Positions 42,620 through 52,515 of a DNA stretch of 64,000 nt are shown piece after piece. The notes under the pieces are model-generated. The model saw nothing but the letters and a program-made list of their open reading frames with translations, did not search any database and was not told the DNA's origin. The stretch is taken from assembly GCF_016902295.1 (NCBI RefSeq), contig NZ_JACJLQ010000013.1:1-64000 (forward strand), given 5' to 3'. Made by a program: the position numbers and the translations under genes. Position 1 is the stretch's first letter, and the number at the start of each line of letters is the position of its first letter. This DNA is from Bacteroides caecigallinarum (GTDB taxonomy: Bacteria > Bacteroidota > Bacteroidia > Bacteroidales > Bacteroidaceae).

Positions 42620-43450
42620 CTATGGCTCGTGCGTGATGGCGCGGACGATATGTCCGCCCCATACATGGGCCTTTATCAGGAACAGCGGCGGAACCGTAAC
42701 GGTCTTTCCGTAGAAGATGGCGGCCACCACTTCGCCGCCGCACCGCTCTATCTCTTCCTTGTAGTCGGTAAGGCTCTGGCCGCTCGTGAACACATCGTCC
42801 ACGATGATGATTCTTTTTCCCTTGATGTCGCCTGTAATATTGTAGTTTCTTTCAAGGATGCGTTCGCTGCCCTTGCACTCGTGCAGGCTCTCGCGTTCAC
42901 TGTGTACATCGACATCATACAGTCCGGAGGTGAGTTCCTTCCGGTGGGTCGTGATGTACCAGTCGAGCCGCTTGAACCGCTGGCCGTATTTTATCCAGTT
43001 GCTGCATGGCATGAACATGACATGACAGGAAGCGGTGTCCACCGGCAGGGCGGCCATACAAGCCTTGAAGAAGTCGATGCCGTGGTTCTCTCCCTCTTTG
43101 AAGGCATAGAGAGTACGGCAGAACCCACGCTGTTCTTCGTCAAGCAGCCTTTTGTAGCGTGACGGATAATAATGGCCGTAGAACGTCACGCTTATGCCAC
43201 GGAAACGGAAAGGCTTGAGCGGATGCCTGTCCTCGTAAAAATCGGGATGGGCGAAGCAGAACATACGGCAGGCATCCCTGTGTCCGGCCATCACAGCCAG
43301 ACGGCAGTGGCGGTCACGGTCCTCGGCTTTATCGGCGAGCAGGGCAGCGGCAAAAGCGGCTTCCCCGGCTTTCTTCCGCCAGTACCCGGCCAGACAGGAC
43401 AAGCCTATCGCTATGCCGACCAGTATCAGGAAGAGCAGCCTCGGTTCCAT
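42620..43450 (-). CDS. Membrane-anchored phosphoribosyltransferase-like protein
   Basis: A 276-residue protein. Residues 5-24 form a membrane anchor (LFLILVGIAIGLSCLAGY). The C-terminal half is a type I PRTase: the PRPP-binding motif IIIVDDVFTSGQSL is at about 218-231. A short helical segment near 30-65 looks like a Sel1/TPR-type repeat. The closest kind of protein is ComF-like, but the membrane anchor is unusual. It abuts the ATPase gene by 1 nt and converges on the M23 gene. Confidence 0.75.
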   Translation of the reverse strand: MEPRLLFLILVGIAIGLSCLAGYWRKKAGEAAFAAALLADKAEDRDRHCRLAVMAGHRDACRMFCFAHPDFYEDRHPLKPFRFRGISVTFYGHYYPSRYKRLLDEEQRGFCRTLYAFKEGENHGIDFFKACMAALPVDTASCHVMFMPCSNWIKYGQRFKRLDWYITTHRKELTSGLYDVDVHSERESLHECKGSERILERNYNITGDIKGKRIIIVDDVFTSGQSLTDYKEEIERCGGEVVAAIFYGKTVTVPPLFLIKAHVWGGHIVRAITHEP

Positions 43451-44706
43451 TACAATTCAAGTGAATTGTCCTTCAGCAGGAAATCATAAATACTGATGGT
43501 TGTAATACCTACTTCATCTCTTGTTACAGGACTTTCTTCACCGATGACAATAATTTTCTTGAACGAATCGTCCACTTTCAGTAGGGATGCCCGTTCCTGT
43601 TTTATCTTCTCATCAGACTCCATTCGGTAAGCCGACTGTATGTAGTACCGCCTGCTTCCCAAGTTGCAGACGAAATCGACTTCAAGGCTGGAACGCTGCT
43701 GCCTGCCGTTTTCATCAGTCACAACAACCGGAACGGTACCTACATCCACATTGAACCCACGTATCCGTAATTCATTGTAAACCATATTCTCCATCAGATG
43801 ACTCCTTTCTGATTGACGGAAATTGATGCGGGCGTTGCGCAATCCCAAATCCATGAAGTAATATTTGTAAGGGGAGTTGATATATCGCTTTCCTTTGATG
43901 TCATAGCGGGTGGACTTTTCAACCAAAAACGAATCGATCAGGTAATCGATATATTCTTTGACCGTATCATAAGAGATGCTTGACTTCTTCTCGCTCCGGA
44001 AAGTGTTCGCCAGTTTGTTCGGGTTTGTCAACGCTCCGATACCGGAAGCCATGATGTTGATAAGTTCCTCCAGGTCATCGTCCTTGCGTATCTCATAGCG
44101 GTCTTTGATGTCTTTGATATAGGTCTCGTCGAACAAGGATTTCAGGAATTTCGCTTTCTGTTCTTCCGTATTATATGACAATATCTGCGGAAGACCGCCA
44201 TATAGCATATATTCATTGAAGCCGGCCTGGATACTGCCCGGATAAACAGACATGTATTCACCGAAACTCAAAGGGTACATTTTCACTTCAAAACCACGCC
44301 CCCTGAACTCTGTGGCTATATCCTTGGAGAGAAACTTTGCATTACTGCCTGTTACATACACATCTACATTCCGCATCCTTAAAAAGCCATTCAGGACATC
44401 CTCAAACTTATCGAGCATCTGTACCTCGTCAAGCAGAAGATAATACATGGCGTCATCCGCAATGCGGCTTTCCATGTATGCGTACAGATTATCGGGATTT
44501 CTCATTTCCCGATTCTTATAGTCTTCCAGATCCACTTTTATGATATGGTCTGAAGCAATGCCCTCATTTTCAAGCCATGAAGCGAATATCTCAAAAAGAA
44601 GATAGGACTTGCCGCATCTGCGCATACCCGTTATGACCTTGATCATACCGTTATGTCGCAGGGAAACAAGTTCATCCAAATATTTATTCCTTTCTATATG
44701 TGCCAT
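43450..44706 (-). CDS. AAA-family ATPase with DUF4143 domain
   Basis: A 418-residue ATPase. Walker A GMRRCGKSYLL is at about 27-37, Walker B YYLLLDEVQ near 91-98, and the C-terminal DUF4143 domain (about 220-390) has the nuclease-like core FVCNLGSRRYYIQ. Such proteins are widespread in Bacteroidota and usually lack a known substrate. A minus-strand promoter in leader 8 (-7 box 44919-44927) lies 212 nt upstream. It may not belong functionally to the transfer region. Confidence 0.82.
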   Translation of the reverse strand: MAHIERNKYLDELVSLRHNGMIKVITGMRRCGKSYLLFEIFASWLENEGIASDHIIKVDLEDYKNREMRNPDNLYAYMESRIADDAMYYLLLDEVQMLDKFEDVLNGFLRMRNVDVYVTGSNAKFLSKDIATEFRGRGFEVKMYPLSFGEYMSVYPGSIQAGFNEYMLYGGLPQILSYNTEEQKAKFLKSLFDETYIKDIKDRYEIRKDDDLEELINIMASGIGALTNPNKLANTFRSEKKSSISYDTVKEYIDYLIDSFLVEKSTRYDIKGKRYINSPYKYYFMDLGLRNARINFRQSERSHLMENMVYNELRIRGFNVDVGTVPVVVTDENGRQQRSSLEVDFVCNLGSRRYYIQSAYRMESDEKIKQERASLLKVDDSFKKIIVIGEESPVTRDEVGITTISIYDFLLKDNSLEL

Positions 44707-45132
44707 GCTAATCGAATTTTATGTCAGTTTATGACCGGTTTTTCGACTACAAAAATAACTGTTTTCATTCGCACGGCAAAATCCTAATCGGAAAAACTGT
44801 CATTGATGACACATTTTTTGGTTAGAATATTTTTTTGAGAAAGCTTCTTGCCTAATTATACTCTTTTACCACGTGTTGCACCCATTCAGCCCTGCAACCT
44901 TCAGGGACTTATTTTGCTGCGAAAGTATCCGGCCGTCACAATCCTGCCAATGCCGGCATACCGCTGGGGCGTGAAAATCTTCCTCTCCGTTGTCGAGCGT
45001 ATTTTCCCGTCCGGGCCTTGTCCGGTTGCTTCTTGCCGCCTTTCCGATGCAGAAAAATAACCCCGACGGTCGCACATAGGGCGAGCAGAGGGAAAGAAAC
45101 AAACTGATGTTGAACATTAAAATTGAAAGATT
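44707..45132 (+). promoter_or_regulatory. Palindromic leader 8
   Basis: Left arm 44902-44950 has a minus-strand promoter: TTG (44948-44950), 20 nt, TACTTTCGC (44919-44927). Right arm 45018-45067 matches it (TTG, CTTTC, GCAG, AAAATAA) but reads CGCCTTTCC at the -7 box. The apical stem CG(T)GAAAAT/ATTTTC(C)CG (44970-45009) encloses CTTCCT and AGCGT. The tail stem TCGC/GCGA (45070-45084) is followed by GCAGAGGGAAAGAAAC and the ATG at 45133. The left promoter also points at the ATPase gene. Confidence 0.75.
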
Positions 45133-45357
45133 ATGACGGAAGAAATCAGGCAGAACGGCTGCACGGTGCTGGCAAGTTGCAGCGAACACGCAATCCCTAT
45201 GATTTTCAACAATCTGTGCGGGAAGAACTTTTCGGGCAAGGAATACCGGGACTATATCCGGTATATAGCACTCGGTGAGATGGGCTTCAAACCCGGACGT
45301 ATCGAACTTTACAGGGATGGAGAACTATTGAAGTCTGGCTACATCCCCAAATTCTGA
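45133..45357 (+). CDS. Small protein with N-terminal cysteines
   Basis: A 74-residue protein (MTEEIRQNGCTVLASCSEHA at the start) with cysteines at about 10, 16 and 29. No family recognised. It is the first gene behind leader 8, followed by a 55-nt gap and a 209-residue gene, probably in the same transcript. Confidence 0.65.
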   Translation: MTEEIRQNGCTVLASCSEHAIPMIFNNLCGKNFSGKEYRDYIRYIALGEMGFKPGRIELYRDGELLKSGYIPKF

Positions 45358-45412
45358 CCCATGTTTTTAATAACGAATGACCATTAAATCATAAACAAAT
45401 AACTTTATAAAT

Positions 45413-46042
45413 ATGGAATTGACTAATATTCATCCGGCAGAAGCCTATCTCCGTAACGAACAGAACCCATCGTTTTTGTATATCAGGATTTACGGGGAGC
45501 GTAGGAAATTATTTATCAACCGGGGTGGTGAAAATGCCATCGGTATCATTGCCAAGGGAAAGCGCAAGCGTGGCTACATCTTTACAGACTGGGACAACAT
45601 CGAAAAAATCTACGCCCCCTCACAGGATAATGAAAAGGACAGGAACAGGAAACTACTCCTTAAATACCAGCGGCTCGCACGCCTTGCCACACATACCAAC
45701 AACTGGCTCCGGAAAATTGCCGCAGCCGACCCGGAAAAGTCCCTGTATGAGAACCATATTACGACAGGAACAGTAATTGACGGAATGTGCATCAGTCTGG
45801 CAAGAATTGAAAAGTATTGCGGCAGCACGAGCATGGCCCTTTTCAGAAAGGCATTGAAAGATGGCAAAACTTTCTCTACCAGTCGTTTTGATTTTTGCGG
45901 TTATGACGGTACGCTTTGGTGCGAACCGGATGGTGAGGGAGGCATGAAGGCTGGCTTCAGCAAGGAATACCGGGATTGTGGAAACGGTTATTACTATTTG
46001 CTTATCAATGACAAGTTCATGATTGGGTACGACATCGACTAA
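45413..46042 (+). CDS. Hypothetical basic protein
   Basis: A 209-residue basic protein with no recognised domain. A Lys/Arg-rich helical middle (about 75-115) could contact nucleic acid. It follows the small cysteine gene and ends at a terminator hairpin at 46060. It has no signal peptide. Confidence 0.68.
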   Translation: MELTNIHPAEAYLRNEQNPSFLYIRIYGERRKLFINRGGENAIGIIAKGKRKRGYIFTDWDNIEKIYAPSQDNEKDRNRKLLLKYQRLARLATHTNNWLRKIAAADPEKSLYENHITTGTVIDGMCISLARIEKYCGSTSMALFRKALKDGKTFSTSRFDFCGYDGTLWCEPDGEGGMKAGFSKEYRDCGNGYYYLLINDKFMIGYDID

Positions 46043-46059
46043 TCCGTCGGAACAAAGCT

Positions 46060-46097
46060 AAGCCGTGTCGGGCAGAATGGCCCGGTACGGCTTTTTA
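46060..46097 (+). terminator. Terminator
   Basis: Stem AAGCCGT-gt-CGGG paired with CCCG-gt-ACGGCTT (the inner GT/GT forms two wobble pairs), followed by TTTTT. It lies 18 nt after the stop at 46042 and just ahead of leader 9. Confidence 0.75.
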
Positions 46098-46434
46098 TCT
46101 TTCCGGTCTGCCGACAGCAATGGCCTTTATACTTTTCCATTCCCTTTTCTACCTGCCGGGCATCCTCCCTTTTCTATTCCGGCGTTTCCGCCCCATTCAG
46201 CCGTGCGACCTCCTGGGGAACTATTTTGCTGCAAAAGTAACCGACAGTCCCAGCCTTTGCCAATGCCGGCAAGCCGCCGCAGGGGTGAGCCGGGAAAATC
46301 TTCCTCTCCGCTGTCGAGCGTATTTTCCCGTCCAGCCTTGGCCGGGTGTTCCTGCCGACTTTTCGGAGCAGAAAAATAATTCCCGGCGGCCGCAAACAGG
46401 CCGAACAGAGGGAAGAAAAATAAAAGGTTAAGCT
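46098..46434 (+). promoter_or_regulatory. Palindromic leader 9 (before the methylase-helicase)
   Basis: Left arm 46215-46263 has a minus-strand promoter: TTG (46261-46263), 21 nt, TACTTTTGC (46231-46239). Right arm 46338-46386 matches it (TTGGC, ACTTTT, GCAG, AAAATA, TTCCC) but reads GACTTTTCG. The apical stem CGGGAAAAT/ATTTTCCCG (46291-46299 with 46322-46330) encloses CTTCCT and AGCGT. The tail stem CGGCC-gcaaaca-GGCCG (46387-46403) is followed by AACAGAGGGAAGAAAAATAAAA and the ATG at 46435. Confidence 0.78.
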
Positions 46435-49400
46435 ATGAGTTACAACAGATTGAAATCACTGGCGGCAAATGTGGCCGCCATAGAAACAGCGGTGACTGTC
46501 CACAAACAACGCAGGAAAGCCACACAGGAAGAGAAACAGGTATTGGCGCAGTATTCGGGCTTTGGAGGTGTCAAGGAAGTGCTGACTATCGGAACGCAAA
46601 TCCCCATGCCCGAAGAACTGGCGGAGCAGACAAACCGCTTGCAGGAGGTTTTGAGAACTCTTGCAGGAGGGAGCGAGGGGGATTACGACCTGCTGATGAA
46701 CAGTATAAAGGCTTCCGTGCTGACTGCGTTCTATACGCCGGATTTCCTCATTGAAGCCGTCGCAGGTCAGATACACACCACATTCAGGGAGAACGGACTG
46801 CAGATGCGCAGCTTCCTCGAACCGAGCGCAGGCATCGGAGGTTTCCTGCCTGTGGCTATGGGCGGCACACACAGCTACGCCATTGAAAAGGACATAATTA
46901 CCGGGCTTGTGCTTTCTCTTTTGCATGATGAAGCAACCACCGTGACAGGAGGGTTTGAAGCAATAGACAGGCAGGAGCTGGAGCATCGGAAATTCGATGT
47001 CATTGCATCCAACATTCCATTCGGCAATTTCCGTGTGTTCGATACGGAATTTTGGAAGAAAGGCGGTATTTACGAACAGGCCACCAAGACCATACACAAC
47101 TACTTTTTCGTCAAGGCGATGGAACTGCTTAACGAGGGCGGACTGCTGGCTTTCGTCACTTCAAGGGGCGTAGCCGACACGCCGGGCAACAAATTCGTGA
47201 GAGAATACCTTGTCAGCCATGCCGACCTTATCAGTGCGGTAAGGCTTCCCGACACGCTTTTCATGCAGACGAGCGGTATCGAGGTGGGCAGCGACCTGCT
47301 CATATTCCAGAAGCACATGCACAAGGCATCCCTCTCGCTCCGGGAGAAATATTTCCTGCAAGTCACAAAGGAAAATGTAAATGCGGACGGTGCGATGACG
47401 GAATATGCCAACAAACTGTTTTCCATGCCGAAAACCGTGCTGGCAACAGACAGCCGCATCGTGAAGAACCAATACGGCAAATATGTACGCAAACATCACT
47501 GGCTCGGCTCTGATACGGCAATGGCACAATACCTTTCCGCTTTGGTTAAATATGACTTTGACAGATATTTCCACAAGAGCCTTTTCATCGGACAGGACGA
47601 TGCGCCTGTACAGATGTCGCTTTTCGGTGGGGCGGTTGCCGCCGTGCCGGACAAAGGCAGGAGGGCATACACCGGGGATATGCCCGGATGGATGAAAGAG
47701 GGGGCGATAGTGCTGTTCGAGGGACAGGTAGGAACGCTCCGGTTCCGCAGGTCAAGCCACTACGAGGAAACGGCGGTGGATTTCGTGCCGTTGGACGAAG
47801 GCAAGGTCAATGTGGAGAGGGCAGCGGACTACTTGCCGCTCCGTGAGGCGTATTTCGAACTTTCAACGAAAGAGAGGGAGCAAGAAAAGGAACAGGCGGC
47901 TTTGCGTGAAAGGCTGAACACCCTGTATGATGCCTTTGTCACCAAGTGGGGATATTTCCACGAGAACGACAACAGGGATTTCATCATGCAGGACAGTCTG
48001 GGCATGGAGGTCTATACCATTGAAATGCAGGTCGGCGACAACATCTTCAAGTCAGACATCATGCGTGAGCCTGTGGCTTTCAAAAAGATAGACACAGGTG
48101 TAAGACTGGCACCGTTCGAGGCATTGGCAAGCAGCCTCAATTTCTACGGCAGGGTGGATATGGGCTACATTATGCAGTCCACAGGCACGGATTGGGAAGA
48201 AGTCATGGAAGCTCTCAAAGGGGAGATTTTCTACAATCCCGTTGCCGGATGTTGGGAGCATAAAGGAAAGTTTCTTGCCGGGAATGTCGTAGCCAAGCAC
48301 AAGGAAATGGCTTCATATATTCCCTCTTTATGCAACACCGAAAAGGAATGGACGGAGGCATCCGTGAGGGCGTTGGAGGAAGCCATACCCGAAACGATAC
48401 CTTACGAGGAGCTTGACATCAACATGGGCGAGCGGTGGATTGACACAAAGATATACGCCGATTTTGCGGCGGAGCTGTTCGGCGTGGAAGCCGAGGTGAT
48501 GTATTTCGATGTGAACGACACCTACCTTGTGAGGCTGAAAGGCTATTCTCCGGCGGCGTACAACACCTATTCCGTGCGGAATTACAACGGTGAAGACCTG
48601 TTCGTCCATGCCTTGCACGATACCGTGCCGGAGATAACGAAAGAGATTGATCGCAACGGCGACAAGGTGCGTGTGCCGGACGAGGAAGCCATACAGGAAG
48701 CCGCCACCAAGATACAGGAGATTAGGGAGCGGTTCAACGAATGGCTCGACAGGCAACCGTTGGAAGTCCGGGACGAACTGGTAAGGGTCTATAACGAGCG
48801 TTTCAACTGTTTTGTAAGGCCGCACTATGACGGTTCGGCGCAGACCTTTCCGGGGCTTTCATTCGAGCACTTCGCCTACAAGGAGCTTTATCCCTCGCAG
48901 AAAGATGCTATCTGGATGATTAAGCAGAATGGCGGCGGTATCTGCTGGCACGAGGTGGGCACGGGCAAGACGATGATAATGTGCGTGGCGGCTTACGAAA
49001 TGAAGCGTCTCGGACTAATTAGGAAGCCGCTTATTGTCGGATTGAAAGCCAACGTGCACGAGATAGCCGACACGTTCCGCAAGGCTTATCCGTCTGCCAA
49101 ACTACTCTATCCGGGCAAGGAGGACTTCACGCCTGCCAACCGGAAAGAGGTGTTTGCTAAAATCAAAAACAATAACTGGGACTGCATCATCCTGACACAC
49201 GACCAGTTCGCAAAGATACCGCAGTCGGAAATAACCATGATGGAGATTTTCTCCGAAGAACTTGCCGATGTGGAGCGCAGCCTTGAGGTATTGGAGAACT
49301 CCACCATGCGCTACCGCAGCAGGCAGATGCAGAAAGGACTGGAGAAGCGGCAGGAGAATCTGAAAGCGAAACTCGCCGAATTGCGGATGAAAATCAATGA

Positions 49401-51408
49401 GCGGAAAGATGATACCGTGGATTTCCATTCAATGGGCATAGACCATATTTTTGTGGACGAATCGCACATGTTCAAGAACCTCATGTTTCAGACACGGCAC
49501 ACGAGGGTAGCGGGCATCGGCAACACCAAAGGCTCGCAAAGGGCGATGAATTTGCTTTTTGCCATCCGTGACATACAGCACCGTACAGGCCATGACCTCG
49601 GTGCGACATTCCTCTCCGGCACGGTGGTCGTCAATGCGCTTACCGAGCTGTATGTGATGTTCAAGTACCTGCGTCCTCATGAGTTGAGACGGCAGTCCAT
49701 CAGTTGTTTTGATGCGTGGGCGGCGATATTCACGAAGAAAACCGCTGATTACGAGCTGAACGTGACAGGCTCAATCAAGCGCAAAGAGCGTTTCCGTACC
49801 TATATCAAGGTACCGGAACTGGCGATGTTCCTGCGTGAGATTACCGACTTCCGCACCGCCGACATGATTAACCTCGATGTGCCGCAAAAGAATGTGCGTT
49901 TCCTGTCATACGCCCCGACCATCGAGCAGGAGGAAATGATTGGGCGGCTGGTCTCCTTTGCGCATAGCGGACAATGGGAGGATTTGGGACTTGACATCCC
50001 CGAACCGGACAACCTCGACAAAGCGAAGATGCTCGTTGCTACCAATGTGGCACGCAAGATGGCTCTCGACATGAGACTGCTCGGAGACAAGTTCCATGAC
50101 GATGCGGACAACAAGGCTTCTGTCTGTGCAAGGACGGTATATGACTATTATGTGCGTTCCAATGCCAACCGTGGTACGCAGTTCATATTCAGCGACCTTT
50201 CCACCTACAAGCCGAATGAGTGGAACATCTACACCGACATCAAGGACAAACTGGTGCGGCTCGGTATTCCGGCGGACGAGATACAGTTTATCCAGTGCGC
50301 CCAGACCGAGAGGGCGAGAAAGAAGCTCTTTGCGGACATGAACAGCGGCAGGGTGCGTGTGCTGTTCGGCTCGACTTCCATGCTCGGCACAGGTGTGAAC
50401 GCCCAGCAACGGGCGGTAGCGGTGCATCATCTTGAGGTTCCCTGGAGGCCTGCTGACTTGGAACAGCGCAACGGCAGGGCGGTACGCAAGGGAAACACCG
50501 TCAAGCTCTGGGGCGGCAATGTGGTGGATATAGTCATCTACGGCACGGAGAAGACGTTGGATGCCTACAAGTTCAACCTCTTGCGTAACAAACAGATGTT
50601 CATCAATCAGATTAACAACGGCACGATTGCCGTGCGCCGCATTGACGAGGACAGCATAGACGAGGACAACGGCATGAACTTCGCAGAGTTCGTGGCCATC
50701 CTTTCCGGGAATACCGACCTGTTGAACAAGGCGAAACTCGACAACAGGATTATGCAGTTGGAAAAGGAACAGGCGATTTTCAAGAAAGAGCGCATCCGTG
50801 CCGAGCACAAGATTTCCGCCAACAGGCAGGACATCGAAAAGGCGGAACGGTTCATCGCCCAGGTCAATGCCGATAGGAAATACATCACGGCTTACACCGG
50901 AGAGCGGACGACCCTGCTGTTGAACCTGCCGCAAGCCACGGCAGAAGAAACCGGGCGTGAACTGCACCGCATGGCGAAAACATACCGCAGCGAGGCATAC
51001 GCCACCATTGGCAGCTATATGGGGATGAACCTGCTGGTACGCAGCGAATACGACTTTTCCGGGACATTCGACCGCAACACGTTCTATGTCGAGGGCAGAA
51101 GCGGATTGAAATACCGTTGCGGCGTGTCGGGTGCGTTGCCGCTGGGGTTTGTCGAGTCGGCGCAATATCCCAAAACCACATTAGACAAACTGCCGGGCAT
51201 CATCGACAATCAGCGCAAGAAAATCGAAAAACTGCAAAGCGAGCTTCCCACCTTGCAGGAAATCGTCAGCCGCAAGTGGAGCAAGTCGGACGAACTGGCA
51301 AGGCTCCGGCAGGAATGCAGGGACTTGCAGCGGCGGATAGACGAAGCCCTCAAGGAAGCGGAACAGAAACCGCATCCGGCACAGGAGGACATCGACAAAG
51401 CTGCCTGA
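46435..51408 (+). CDS. Fused N6 DNA methylase and SNF2/DEAD-type helicase
   Basis: A 1657-residue protein. Residues about 90-330 are an N6-adenine methyltransferase: SAM motif LEPSAGIGGFLP (128-139) and catalytic motif IASNIPFGN, where the usual NPPF reads NIPF (193-196). After a long linker a helicase core follows: Walker A EVGTGKTM (about 840), DESH (about 1006) and motif VI QRNGRAVRKG (about 1343), then coiled coil. Such giant proteins accompany plasmids and conjugative elements and may modify and remodel incoming DNA to escape restriction. It stands alone behind leader 9. Confidence 0.85.
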   Translation: MSYNRLKSLAANVAAIETAVTVHKQRRKATQEEKQVLAQYSGFGGVKEVLTIGTQIPMPEELAEQTNRLQEVLRTLAGGSEGDYDLLMNSIKASVLTAFYTPDFLIEAVAGQIHTTFRENGLQMRSFLEPSAGIGGFLPVAMGGTHSYAIEKDIITGLVLSLLHDEATTVTGGFEAIDRQELEHRKFDVIASNIPFGNFRVFDTEFWKKGGIYEQATKTIHNYFFVKAMELLNEGGLLAFVTSRGVADTPGNKFVREYLVSHADLISAVRLPDTLFMQTSGIEVGSDLLIFQKHMHKASLSLREKYFLQVTKENVNADGAMTEYANKLFSMPKTVLATDSRIVKNQYGKYVRKHHWLGSDTAMAQYLSALVKYDFDRYFHKSLFIGQDDAPVQMSLFGGAVAAVPDKGRRAYTGDMPGWMKEGAIVLFEGQVGTLRFRRSSHYEETAVDFVPLDEGKVNVERAADYLPLREAYFELSTKEREQEKEQAALRERLNTLYDAFVTKWGYFHENDNRDFIMQDSLGMEVYTIEMQVGDNIFKSDIMREPVAFKKIDTGVRLAPFEALASSLNFYGRVDMGYIMQSTGTDWEEVMEALKGEIFYNPVAGCWEHKGKFLAGNVVAKHKEMASYIPSLCNTEKEWTEASVRALEEAIPETIPYEELDINMGERWIDTKIYADFAAELFGVEAEVMYFDVNDTYLVRLKGYSPAAYNTYSVRNYNGEDLFVHALHDTVPEITKEIDRNGDKVRVPDEEAIQEAATKIQEIRERFNEWLDRQPLEVRDELVRVYNERFNCFVRPHYDGSAQTFPGLSFEHFAYKELYPSQKDAIWMIKQNGGGICWHEVGTGKTMIMCVAAYEMKRLGLIRKPLIVGLKANVHEIADTFRKAYPSAKLLYPGKEDFTPANRKEVFAKIKNNNWDCIILTHDQFAKIPQSEITMMEIFSEELADVERSLEVLENSTMRYRSRQMQKGLEKRQENLKAKLAELRMKINERKDDTVDFHSMGIDHIFVDESHMFKNLMFQTRHTRVAGIGNTKGSQRAMNLLFAIRDIQHRTGHDLGATFLSGTVVVNALTELYVMFKYLRPHELRRQSISCFDAWAAIFTKKTADYELNVTGSIKRKERFRTYIKVPELAMFLREITDFRTADMINLDVPQKNVRFLSYAPTIEQEEMIGRLVSFAHSGQWEDLGLDIPEPDNLDKAKMLVATNVARKMALDMRLLGDKFHDDADNKASVCARTVYDYYVRSNANRGTQFIFSDLSTYKPNEWNIYTDIKDKLVRLGIPADEIQFIQCAQTERARKKLFADMNSGRVRVLFGSTSMLGTGVNAQQRAVAVHHLEVPWRPADLEQRNGRAVRKGNTVKLWGGNVVDIVIYGTEKTLDAYKFNLLRNKQMFINQINNGTIAVRRIDEDSIDEDNGMNFAEFVAILSGNTDLLNKAKLDNRIMQLEKEQAIFKKERIRAEHKISANRQDIEKAERFIAQVNADRKYITAYTGERTTLLLNLPQATAEETGRELHRMAKTYRSEAYATIGSYMGMNLLVRSEYDFSGTFDRNTFYVEGRSGLKYRCGVSGALPLGFVESAQYPKTTLDKLPGIIDNQRKKIEKLQSELPTLQEIVSRKWSKSDELARLRQECRDLQRRIDEALKEAEQKPHPAQEDIDKAA

Positions 51409-51435
51409 CCGTAATTCATATTTTAACCTTTACTC

Positions 51436-51467
51436 CCTGTCCGGTCGTGATGGCCGGGCAGGTTTTT
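51436..51467 (+). terminator. Terminator after the methylase-helicase
   Basis: Stem CCTG-t-CCGG paired with CCGG-g-CAGG (the T-G pair in the middle is a wobble), 9-nt loop, followed by TTTTT (51463-51467). Strong intrinsic terminator. Confidence 0.85.
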
Positions 51468-51699
51468 CTGTATGGTATGCCCTGTGCGGCCCGCCCTGCC
51501 TTTATAGGCCGGCATCTGCCTTTTTTATCCTCCTTTTCCCTTTTTATCTGTAATAAGCACTGAAAATCATCAAATTGCAAGAGAATCACCCTGTTTTACA
51601 TCCAAGAATGTTAAGTTGAGTGTTTTATTATTTCCACCGATTCTTAAAACCATCCTCTGCGTATGGCGGGCACATGGTAATATACTGTTTTTGAATCCA
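51468..51699. other. Non-coding stretch before the acetyltransferase gene
   Basis: Only T-rich sequence is visible after the terminator (51500-51545 has runs of C and T like the start of the palindromic leaders, but no arms were found). Probably a remnant of a leader or plain spacer. No gene is seen. Confidence 0.5.
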
Positions 51700-52218
51700 T
51701 CATATGATTAACTCCATTTCTATGCAATTCCAAATCTCACCGAGGCAAGTGTAGCTTTCTGTCTCTTCTCTTTGAACTTGCTTGAGCCCTGCGGCTTCAT
51801 AACAATGTATTGCAGATGGATTATTTTCAAATACACCAAGCGTTACTTTAGTTGCGCCTAATTCTTTGTGGGCATAATCAATAGCCATACCGACAAGCTT
51901 TTTGCCCAGACCGAGACCTCGCTTTTCATCATCAACTATTACGAATCCAAGTCGCCATTCTGAATTTTCAGGGGTTGGCTTTCTGAGTGTTATATAACCA
52001 ATGACTTCCGCAGCATCAACCATAGTAAGAGCAATTGATGAATGTCCGTCTATGTATTTGTCATGATGTGAGTTAATATCATCTGCTGTGACAGGATAAC
52101 GCGAATACCTGTCGGCACACCATTGACGCATTTGATACTCGCTTTTCAGCCATCCGGCAATAATATTTGCATCATCAGGATGGAATTTTCTTAATCGCAA
52201 AAGAATCTCGTTGCTCAT
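51700..52218 (-). CDS. GNAT-family acetyltransferase
   Basis: A 172-residue GNAT protein of the RimJ/RimL type: MSNEILLRLRKFHPDDANII, central EWRLGFVIVDDEKRGLGLGKKLVGMAIDYAHKEL with the acetyl-CoA loop (RGLGLGK), and LGVFENNPSAIHCYEAAGL. Acceptor unknown. It is lower in GC than its neighbours and lies beside a broken coiled-coil gene, so it may be cargo acquired separately. Confidence 0.85.
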   Translation of the reverse strand: MSNEILLRLRKFHPDDANIIAGWLKSEYQMRQWCADRYSRYPVTADDINSHHDKYIDGHSSIALTMVDAAEVIGYITLRKPTPENSEWRLGFVIVDDEKRGLGLGKKLVGMAIDYAHKELGATKVTLGVFENNPSAIHCYEAAGLKQVQREETESYTCLGEIWNCIEMELII

Positions 52219-52515
52219 ATTCTATTGTTTATCTCGCTCCTCAGCCCAACAGAGCGGATTATTAAATGCAGAAGCGTGGACTGCAACGCAACACTTAGTT
52301 TGTAGGAAACCTTTGATACAAATGTGACAATAATAACCCACGCTATGTGCGTAATAGTCACTATTCTATTCTTGCATCAGTTTCTGAAATTCCTACGTTC
52401 ACAAATTACAAGATGAGCATAACGCTTCTTTTTTCTTATGTCTTGGGAAGAGTTACCTCTATCCGAATACAAAATTAGTTATTATATTGATGTTTGAGTA
52501 TTATATAGAACGGAT

